The position numbers and the translations under genes were made by a program. From Gemmatimonadota bacterium (GTDB taxonomy: Bacteria > ARS69), in contig JAGQIB010000080.1 of the NCBI GenBank assembly GCA_020431545.1, positions 1 through 6,757 on the forward strand: DNA of 6,757 nucleotides, given 5' to 3'. Shown here piece by piece: positions 1-5,166 of the stretch; the stretch's first letter is position 1; each line of letters begins with the position of its first letter. Below the pieces are notes generated by a model, which was not told the origin of the DNA, did not search any database, and saw nothing but the letters and a program-made list of their open reading frames with translations.

Positions 1-245
1 GTGCCGCTCGAGCCGGTCGCGACGTCCCACAGATAGGCGACGTCCGGCTCGGCCAGGGTCCGGAGCGCGGGCGCGGGTACGAGCGTGCCGTCCTCGCGGA
101 TGGTCACCTGCTCGGCCTTCCCCGCGAGGAACTCCTCCGCGGTGTCGTGGATCCAGTACTGCGGCGACACCGCCGACGCGACGGACGCCGCGATCCACGT
201 CGCCGCGATCGCGGCCGCGCCGCGAGCGATTGCTCGGTGCGTCAT
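1..245 (-). CDS. N-terminal fragment of a secreted protein, possibly beta-propeller (runs off the window)
   Basis: The ATG at 245-243 overlaps the stop of the S55 gene (ATGA), and the frame stays open for 81 codons to the left edge, so the C-terminus is missing. The protein starts with a signal peptide: basic MTHRAIAR, an Ala-rich hydrophobic stretch, and a probable cleavage after VASA (residue 25). The mature start reads SPQYWIHDTAEEFLAGKAEQ, then a segment containing IREDGTLVPAP and, near the edge, AYLWDVATGSSG. That pattern resembles the first blade of secreted WD40/NHL-like propeller proteins that follow S55-domain genes in related genomes. This is my recollection of style and not a search result, and too little is visible to prove a propeller. 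A GAGGAG ribosome site 5 bases before the ATG supports the start. The gene is missing from simple ORF lists because it has no stop in the window. It is real as a coding region with high likelihood; its function is tentative. Confidence 0.8.
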   Translation of the reverse strand, partial: MTHRAIARGAAAIAATWIAASVASAVSPQYWIHDTAEEFLAGKAEQVTIREDGTLVPAPALRTLAEPDVAYLWDVATGSSG

Positions 246-2086
246 GACTTCTCCTCGCGAACCTCGAACAGGACCGTGTGTCCGCCCTGCAGGTAGCGAC
301 CGAGCGGCACGCGCTGCTCGCGCACGAGCTCGGCCGGCAGATCCTCGATCACCCCGGAGCGCGTCGCGCCGCCGAGGATCGCCTGCGCGGTGGGCGGCAG
401 ATCCGGGAGCGGCCGCCCGTCGACGAGCGCGCCCTCGGAGCGGCGGTACAGCATCAGGTACAGCTCCTCCGTGGAACGGAGGCGATCGATCCGCGTCAGC
501 AACTCGTCGACCGAGCGCGGCGCGAAGTCGCGCGGGCTGCGCTCGGACTCGTACTTCTCCGTGTTCTGCGCGTCGGCCGCGAGCAGGAGGTAGCGGCCCG
601 GCCGCGCGTTCGCCGGAAGCGGGATCTCGAACCGGTGCCGGGTCTCCTCGCCGCGCCAGTCGCGGAGGACGTACGTGCCGCGCACGGACTCCCCCGGACG
701 CACCCGCTCGCGGTCCACCGCGAGCTCGGTCAGGAACGTCGCGCGGGTCCCGGGTTCCGCGTCGATCTCCGCGTCGATGCGCGCGATCTCGATCTTCTCG
801 AAGGGATTCGAGAGCAGCACCTTCGTCGCCGCGCCGAGCAGGTCCACGAGATCGGAGAGCGTCTCGTTGCCGGTGAACGTCGTGGCGAGCGTGGCCGAAC
901 GTCCGTCGGCGAGCTCGAGCCGCTGGCGAAAGCGGATCGTCTGCTCGCCCTGCGTTCCCTCGCGCGCGAGCAACGAGTTCGCCGCCGTCATGCCCACGAG
1001 CTGCGGCGCGAGCTCCGGGTGACGCACGATCTCGTAGTGCCACTTTCGCTCGTCGCCGCGCTGGCGAAGGACCACGTCGAAGTCGATCCGCGGCGGCGCC
1101 GGGCCGAGCCGGCCGGAGATCCCGGAGCGACGATCGCTCGTGCACACGCCGACGACGTCGCCGCCGCTGCCGAGCTTGAACGAGATCATGTCGCTCGGCA
1201 CCACCGTGTGGATCGTGCCGTTCACGAGCGGGAACTCCACGTCGCCGATCTGGAAGAACGGATGCCCCCAGGCGTACACACGATCGTCGTCCACCCAGGT
1301 CACGGTGCCGATCGCGGTCATGTCCACGTCGCCGCCCGCGAGCCGCACACCGATCGTGGCCCCGGGCTCGATCGCGCCCCCGGTGGACGTGCGCCCCGTC
1401 CCGCCTTCGGCCACCGTGAATCCGAACGGCGCAAAGCGCTCCGCCGCGAGATCGGACAGGCGCGGGTCCAGGCCGGCCAGCATGAGCGGGGCGCCGATCG
1501 ACTCGAACTTGCGGGCGGCCGACGCCGGCACCGCTTCGCCCGGCGACACGGCCCCTGCCGTCGAACCCATCGGATCCGGAAGTCCGAGCCGCGCCGCCAG
1601 GTCCCGGGCCGCGCGACTCCCGGGGCTCCCCGGGCCGAGACCGCCCGGCGTCACGGCGCCGTGAGCCTCCCGCGCGAACGACCAGTCCGCCTCGCGAGCC
1701 ATCTGCTCCGCCGGCGTGATGCCGAGGATCGGCTCCCGCAGGAACGGCCACGTCGAGGACAGCGCGCCCACGAGGCGCCCGTCCTGGTACACGGGACTGC
1801 CGCTCATTCCCTGGGCCACGCCGAGATGGGCGATGCGGTCGCCGATTCCCTTCGCGACGATCAGATCCTGGCCCGGTCCGGTGCTCCGTACCACCGAGAG
1901 GATCTCGACGTCGAACTCCTCGATGCGCGTCCCCGAGAGGACCGTCCGCACCTGCGCCACCGCGCCGGGGCGCACCTCGTCGAGAGGCAGGAGATCGGGC
2001 GCGGCCACGACCGGCCTTCCGCCCCCGGCAACGAGGATCAGCGCGAGCAGAAGGGCGGGGGCGTGGAATCGCGGCAACGGTCTCAC
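242..2086 (-). CDS. Secreted SpoIVB-type peptidase (S55) domain protein, permuted order
   Basis: This 614-residue protein carries a signal peptide (hydrophobic ALLLALILVAGG, probable cleavage near VVAA, residue 29), so it acts in the periplasm or outside. Residues 54-125 match the Ser half of peptidase family S55: IEEFDVEILS, then GMSGSPVY with the likely nucleophile Ser95, then DGRLVGALS and a GITP segment. Residues 136-235 are a Gly/Ala/Pro-rich linker. Residues 240-330 match the His half: GTVTWVDDDRVYAWGHPF with likely catalytic His275. In sporulation SpoIVB the His half comes first, so the order here is reversed. The clear catalytic Asp of SpoIVB is not obvious; Asp83 is the nearest candidate. 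Residues 385-614 are a further beta-rich then helical region I do not recognise. The start is a GTG with no visible Shine-Dalgarno; the frame has no better upstream ATG/GTG before a stop at 2170-2168. The natural substrate is unknown. It could be an inactive relative that only binds peptides. Confidence 0.9.
   Translation of the reverse strand: MRPLPRFHAPALLLALILVAGGGRPVVAAPDLLPLDEVRPGAVAQVRTVLSGTRIEEFDVEILSVVRSTGPGQDLIVAKGIGDRIAHLGVAQGMSGSPVYQDGRLVGALSSTWPFLREPILGITPAEQMAREADWSFAREAHGAVTPGGLGPGSPGSRAARDLAARLGLPDPMGSTAGAVSPGEAVPASAARKFESIGAPLMLAGLDPRLSDLAAERFAPFGFTVAEGGTGRTSTGGAIEPGATIGVRLAGGDVDMTAIGTVTWVDDDRVYAWGHPFFQIGDVEFPLVNGTIHTVVPSDMISFKLGSGGDVVGVCTSDRRSGISGRLGPAPPRIDFDVVLRQRGDERKWHYEIVRHPELAPQLVGMTAANSLLAREGTQGEQTIRFRQRLELADGRSATLATTFTGNETLSDLVDLLGAATKVLLSNPFEKIEIARIDAEIDAEPGTRATFLTELAVDRERVRPGESVRGTYVLRDWRGEETRHRFEIPLPANARPGRYLLLAADAQNTEKYESERSPRDFAPRSVDELLTRIDRLRSTEELYLMLYRRSEGALVDGRPLPDLPPTAQAILGGATRSGVIEDLPAELVREQRVPLGRYLQGGHTVLFEVREEKS
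251..256 (-). promoter_or_regulatory. Shine-Dalgarno site inside the 3' end of the S55 gene
   Basis: On the minus strand GAGGAG lies 5 bases before the ATG at 245. It is built from the last codons of the S55 gene (encoding R-E-E-K-S). Together with the 4-base ATGA stop/start overlap it marks translational coupling of the two genes. Confidence 0.75.
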
Positions 2087-2124
2087 CGGGTTTCGGGGCG
2101 GACGGAGCGGGGCAAAGCCTGAGA

Positions 2125-2154
2125 ACCGTAGCGCCGCCGGGAGGTTCCTGTCAA
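2125..2154 (-). promoter_or_regulatory. Candidate sigma-70-type promoter for the S55 gene
   Basis: On the minus strand a perfect TTGACA (2154-2149) is followed after 18 bases by TACGGT (2130-2125), a weak -10 sharing the TA and final T of the consensus. Transcription would start near 2118, giving a leader of about 30 bases before the GTG at 2086. The -35 match is striking in such GC-rich DNA, but the -10 is poor, so this remains a prediction. Confidence 0.45.
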
Positions 2155-2197
2155 TCGACCCCGACCGCTAACCCCAAGTTTTCCATCATCTTGCGGG

Positions 2198-2327
2198 ATC
2201 GCCGCCGGGCCGGGGCCGGTCGCCGGCGATTGCGGAGACGAGACGGACGAGCCCGGCGATCTCGAGGACCGCCGGGCCCGCGTACCGGCTCTCGTCAGCG
2301 GGAGCCGGCCCGCGCATGGTAGCGCGG
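2198..2327 (-). terminator. Run of four GC-rich hairpins after the subtilase stop
   Basis: Downstream of the subtilase stop (2355) the gap contains successive inverted repeats: CCGCGC/GCGCGG with a 6-base loop (2310-2327); CCGGCTC/GAGCCGG with a 10-base loop (2285-2308); GCCCGGCG/CGCCGGGC with an 11-base loop (2251-2277); and ATCGCCG/CGGCGAT enclosing a GC-rich loop (2198-2230). None is followed by a U-run on the minus strand, so this is not a textbook intrinsic terminator. It may end or stabilise the subtilase mRNA. Very GC-rich DNA makes chance stems common. The rest of the 2087-2354 gap shows only the S55 promoter. Confidence 0.4.
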
Positions 2328-2354
2328 ACCGCCCCCTCTCCGCATCCGTAGATC

Positions 2355-4253
2355 TCAGAGCGCCTTGCCGTTCGCGCGCATCAGCGCCTCGGCCGAACGG
2401 CGCGGATTGATGATCCGCATCGTCTCGTCGCCCTCCTGCACCACGTCCGCGTTGTCGAGGATCAGCGAGACGACCTGCGCCGGCGTGAGGCTCGGATCGA
2501 GCGCGAACAGCTTTGCCGCGAGGTTCGCGACGTTCGGCGACGCCATCGACGTTCCCGAGAACGGCAACCGGTCACCGCCCGGCACGTAGCTCTCGACCTC
2601 GTACCCGTTCGCGTACACGTTCACGGTCGGACCGAAGCTCGTGAACGTCGTCGCCTCGCCCGCCTGATCCACCGCACCGGCGATCAGCAGGTTGTCGAGC
2701 TGCAGCATCGGCGGGACGAACTCGTCGAACTCGATGTCGTTGTTCGAGTTTCCGGCGCCGCCCACGAACAGGATCTCGGGCGCCGACCGGAACGCGGTCT
2801 CCAGCCCCTCGCGGATCACGTCGAACTGGCGACGCGCCATCTCCTTGCGCTCCTCGGCGTCCTTCCCGATGTTGTGCTGCTCGAGGCCGGCCTCGATCCC
2901 CGATCGCGCAACCACCCAGCTCATGTTGACGACGCGCACGCCGTTCGCCCGGAAGTACTTCACCGCGTCGCTCGCGGCCTTCGCCATGTTCTCCGAGTCT
3001 TCCATCGTGGGCGGCTCGCCGATGATGCGCGGGTCGCCCGTGAGCCGGCAGTACAGGATCCGCGCGGCCGGATTCTCCGCCGCCGCGATGCCCGCCACGT
3101 GCGTGCCGTGCGCGTAGAGCGTGTAGCGGGTGAGATCCTCCATGAAGTTCTTCACTTCGTCCTGCGAGAGCTGCGACATCTCCGTGCGGAGCTGCTTCGC
3201 TTCCGGCGAGTCGATCGCCGCCTGGAGATCGAACAAGCCCTTCGCCCAGCCCTGCAGCGTCGACACGGGGCGCGTCGCGCCGGACATGTCGTACAGGTTT
3301 CCGGTCGTCCGTTCGTTGTGCAGGTCGAACGCGATGCCGTGCACGTCGTCCACGAACCCGTTGCCGTCGTCGTCCTTGCCGTCGGCCTTCTCGCCCGGGT
3401 TCGTGAACAGCTGATTCGTCTTCCCGAAGATCGCCGTGTCGACGCCCGTGTCCCACACGGCGATCTTCGTGGTGGTCAGATCGGGGCGGCCCGCGAGATC
3501 GAGCGAGCGCTCGGCCCAGATGTCCTGCTTCTCCTCGCGGTTCCGGTCGACCAGGCCCTGCAGCGCCGCCACGGCCTCGCCCTTCACGGGCAGCCCCTGC
3601 GTGAGCAGCTCACGGAACGACAGGAGCTGCACCGCGATGTCGCGACTCACCTCGGGATTCTTCGCGACGATCGGGTCCACCTGCTCCTGGATCAGGCCGA
3701 GCACGAGCGGCTCCGAGATCATCTCCATCTGGCCCTTGGTCTGCTGCAGCACGTCGGCCACGACGTTCCAGTCCAGGCCCGCGAGCCGCTTCTCGTACTC
3801 CTCGCGGAACTTCGGGCCGAACACCGCGGGATCCGTGGAACCGGTCGCCCGGATCGCCGCGATGCGCGACTCGGTCCCGAGTCCCATCGTGGCCTTGATC
3901 GCCGGCTTGTCCTCCAGCGCGCGTGCCGCCTTCAGGTGCTCGAGCGCTTCGTCCCAGCGGTGCTGGACCAGGGAGATGGTGGCCAGCGCGCTCTGCATCC
4001 CCTGGACGGTCGTCTTGTCCGCGATGTCGTAGCTCGCGAGATCGGCCTCCAGATCGGCCCGGACCTGCTTCGCGAGCTTCGCGATCGCGTCCTCGGAACG
4101 AACGATCTCCGAGCCGGACATCGGCAACGTGTAGGAGTGGCGCGGGAGATCGTCGCGCTTCTCGATCTTCTTCTTCGCGGCGGGGGCGGACGCCGCCACG
4201 AGCAGGACGGCGGTGAGCGCCATCCCGATGCGGACGACGGAACGGACGTGCAT
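2355..4253 (-). CDS. Secreted subtilisin-like serine protease (family S8) with helical N-terminal region
   Basis: This is a 632-residue protein with the whole S8 catalytic set: Asp268 in VWDTGVD, His382 in HGTHVAG, the oxyanion Asn502 in GGAGNSNND, and Ser569 in FSGTSMASP. It should be an active endopeptidase. A signal peptide (MHVRSVVRIG then ALTAVLLVAASAPAA, cleavage near residue 26) sends it across the inner membrane. Residues 30-250 are charged and helical, with a TPR-like pair around 88-115 (WDEALEHLKAARAL), in place of a recognisable I9 inhibitor pro-domain. An acidic DGKDDDGNGFVDD loop (291-303), like the calcium-type loops of many FCB-group subtilases, follows the Asp. Asp and His are 114 residues apart, far more than in subtilisin, so a large insertion lies between them. 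There is no C-terminal sorting module. I chose the ATG at 4253 because GAGGTGA sits just upstream and the signal peptide begins there; the open frame upstream to 4460 encodes only Arg/Pro-rich filler. Substrate unknown. Confidence 0.95.
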   Translation of the reverse strand: MHVRSVVRIGMALTAVLLVAASAPAAKKKIEKRDDLPRHSYTLPMSGSEIVRSEDAIAKLAKQVRADLEADLASYDIADKTTVQGMQSALATISLVQHRWDEALEHLKAARALEDKPAIKATMGLGTESRIAAIRATGSTDPAVFGPKFREEYEKRLAGLDWNVVADVLQQTKGQMEMISEPLVLGLIQEQVDPIVAKNPEVSRDIAVQLLSFRELLTQGLPVKGEAVAALQGLVDRNREEKQDIWAERSLDLAGRPDLTTTKIAVWDTGVDTAIFGKTNQLFTNPGEKADGKDDDGNGFVDDVHGIAFDLHNERTTGNLYDMSGATRPVSTLQGWAKGLFDLQAAIDSPEAKQLRTEMSQLSQDEVKNFMEDLTRYTLYAHGTHVAGIAAAENPAARILYCRLTGDPRIIGEPPTMEDSENMAKAASDAVKYFRANGVRVVNMSWVVARSGIEAGLEQHNIGKDAEERKEMARRQFDVIREGLETAFRSAPEILFVGGAGNSNNDIEFDEFVPPMLQLDNLLIAGAVDQAGEATTFTSFGPTVNVYANGYEVESYVPGGDRLPFSGTSMASPNVANLAAKLFALDPSLTPAQVVSLILDNADVVQEGDETMRIINPRRSAEALMRANGKAL

Positions 4254-4257
4254 GGAG

Positions 4258-4264
4258 TCACCTC
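4258..4264 (-). promoter_or_regulatory. Shine-Dalgarno site fixing the subtilase start
   Basis: On the minus strand GAGGTGA, complementary to the 16S rRNA tail, ends 4 bases before the ATG at 4253. It argues against the longer open frame that begins at 4460. Confidence 0.8.
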
Positions 4265-4302
4265 GGTGTTCGCGGGAACGGAAAGCCGCTGCGGTTGCAG
4301 GA

Positions 4303-4308
4303 AAAATA
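4303..4308 (-). promoter_or_regulatory. Possible -10 element of the subtilase gene
   Basis: TATTTT on the minus strand is the only AT-rich patch in the divergent gap and lies about 50 bases before the subtilase start. No convincing -35 box is found at the usual distance, so activator-dependent transcription or another sigma factor is possible. Confidence 0.25.
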
Positions 4309-4347
4309 CGAGACCCGACCGGGTTCGGGCGAGACGTCGGGCCGATT

Positions 4348-4374
4348 TCGTCGTCCGACGGGACGGGACGACGA
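4348..4374. repeat. 9-bp perfect inverted repeat in the divergent gap
   Basis: TCGTCGTCC (4348-4356) is repeated in reverse complement as GGACGACGA (4366-4374) around a 9-base spacer. It lies about 100 bases before the subtilase start and could be an operator or a leader hairpin. Its role is not shown by the sequence. Confidence 0.5.
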
Positions 4375-4394
4375 CGCGGCGGGGCGATTCCGCG

Positions 4395-4412
4395 GGCCCG
4401 CGGCCGCGGGCC
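4395..4412. promoter_or_regulatory. 18-bp perfect palindrome, candidate operator between divergent genes
   Basis: GGCCCGCGGCCGCGGGCC reads the same on both strands with no spacer. It sits in the 254-bp gap between the divergent subtilase and TonB-like genes, about 140 bases from one start and 95 from the other, where a dimeric regulator could affect both. The palindrome is certain; an operator role is inferred. The composition is all G and C, so a chance origin is less unlikely than for mixed sequence. Apart from this, the 9-bp repeat and the ribosome sites, the gap shows nothing clear. Confidence 0.4.
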
Positions 4413-4497
4413 GGCCCCCTCGCCCTTCCGGGCGGAGCGCGGTTTCCGGATCCCGACCACCCCGGACGGGGTATCCTCGTCGTCCCCTCCCGCCGCC

Positions 4498-4501
4498 GGA
4501 G
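4498..4501 (+). promoter_or_regulatory. Shine-Dalgarno site selecting a TTG start
   Basis: GGAG at 4498-4501 is 6 bases before the TTG at 4508. It is the main reason for taking this TTG as the start of the TonB-like gene. A TATCCT about 30 bases upstream of the TTG (4472-4477) could be a -10 box, but lacks a matching -35. Confidence 0.6.
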
Positions 4502-4507
4502 TGTCCC

Positions 4508-5104
4508 TTGAGCCGTCGCACGGGAATCGCGATCGCCGTCTCGGGTACGGCCCACGTCGCCCTGCTGGTGGCGCTGGTGCTCTGGGGCGCCCGGGACCGG
4601 GATTTCCCGCTGCGCCGGCAGATTCCGGTCCGCCTCATCGCCGCGGCCGAGCCGCCGCTCCTCGAGACGCCCGCGCGCGAGGCGGCGCCGACGGACTCGC
4701 CCCCACCGGTCCGGCCTCCCGCCGCGGAGACTCCCCCCGCCGAGTCCTCGCGACCGGAACTCGCGAGCCCGCCGCCCGACCGGCCGCTCCCACCCGAGAA
4801 GACCGACGAGGAAGAGGACCTTCCTCCGCCCCGCGTCGCGCCGCTGCCCCTGCGCGCCCCCGAGCGATCCGACGACGTCGCCTCGGAGTGGTGGGCCGAT
4901 CGCTCGATGGTGAGTTTCATCCAGGGTGCGAGGCTCGGCGACGCACCGCGCGATTCCATCCTGGACGACTGGATGACGCCGGCCGAACGCATCCTCGCCC
5001 GCACGGACCGCGGCCTGAACGAGACGTTCCTGAAGCTCCGCCGAAAGTGGCGCGAGGAGAAGTTCCGCGAGGAGTACCAGAAGAACTTCCCGCTCATGAA
5101 GTGA
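4508..5104 (+). CDS. TonB/TolA-like membrane-anchored protein with Pro-rich stalk and unknown C-terminus
   Basis: This is a 198-residue protein starting at TTG. One membrane segment (residues 7-27, GIAIAVSGTAHVALLVALVLWG) follows a short basic N-terminus, so the rest should face the periplasm. Within it Ser12 and His16 are spaced S-x3-H, the spacing of the functional Ser16/His20 of E. coli TonB that couples to ExbB/ExbD; PVRLIAAAEPP after the membrane segment also recalls TonB (ISVTMVTPA). Residues 48-118 are a Pro/Glu-rich stalk. The C-terminal 78 residues (WW at 128-129, GLNETFLKLRRKW, ending FPLMK) are charged and helical, and I do not see the usual TonB C-terminal domain pattern. It may be an energy-transducer variant, a TolA-like linker, or an unrelated protein with a similar anchor. 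No exbB/exbD genes are in the window. A longer open frame reaching back to 4295 is rejected because its added part is low-complexity Arg/Gly/Pro and crosses the palindrome. Confidence 0.85.
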   Translation: MSRRTGIAIAVSGTAHVALLVALVLWGARDRDFPLRRQIPVRLIAAAEPPLLETPAREAAPTDSPPPVRPPAAETPPAESSRPELASPPPDRPLPPEKTDEEEDLPPPRVAPLPLRAPERSDDVASEWWADRSMVSFIQGARLGDAPRDSILDDWMTPAERILARTDRGLNETFLKLRRKWREEKFREEYQKNFPLMK

Positions 5105-5115
5105 GGCAAGGAAGA

Positions 5116-5144
5116 GGGGCCCGTCGTGCGAGACGACGGGCCCC
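5116..5144. terminator. Hairpin between convergent genes, likely two-way terminator
   Basis: GGGGCCCGTCGT (5116-5127) and ACGACGGGCCCC (5133-5144) form a perfect 12-bp stem around a 5-base loop. It lies 12 bases after the TonB-like stop and 23 bases after the stop of the opposite gene. Neither side has a strong T-run (GGTTCG on the plus side, CTCTTCCTTG on the minus side), but placement and symmetry fit a bidirectional terminator. Confidence 0.75.
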
Positions 5145-5166
5145 GGTTCGCGAGCGCGAAGGAACG

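Noticed and set aside
278..2122. 614-codon open frame on the plus strand opposite the S55 gene
   Set aside because: It is an Arg/Ala/His-rich translation typical of the antisense shadow of a GC-rich gene, with no domain motifs, while the opposite frame has a signal peptide and S55 motifs.
4254..4460. Upstream extension of the subtilase frame by 69 codons
   Set aside because: The added residues are Arg/Pro/Gly-rich, would bury the signal peptide and ignore the GAGGTGA site before 4253.
2874..4511. 545-codon open frame on the plus strand opposite the subtilase
   Set aside because: Arg/Leu/Val/His-rich low-information product, antisense to a gene with all S8 catalytic motifs; no recognisable protein features.
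4258..5109. 283-codon minus-strand open frame opposite the TonB-like gene
   Set aside because: Ser/Gly/Arg-rich low-complexity product; the plus-strand frame has a membrane anchor, Pro-rich stalk and ribosome site.
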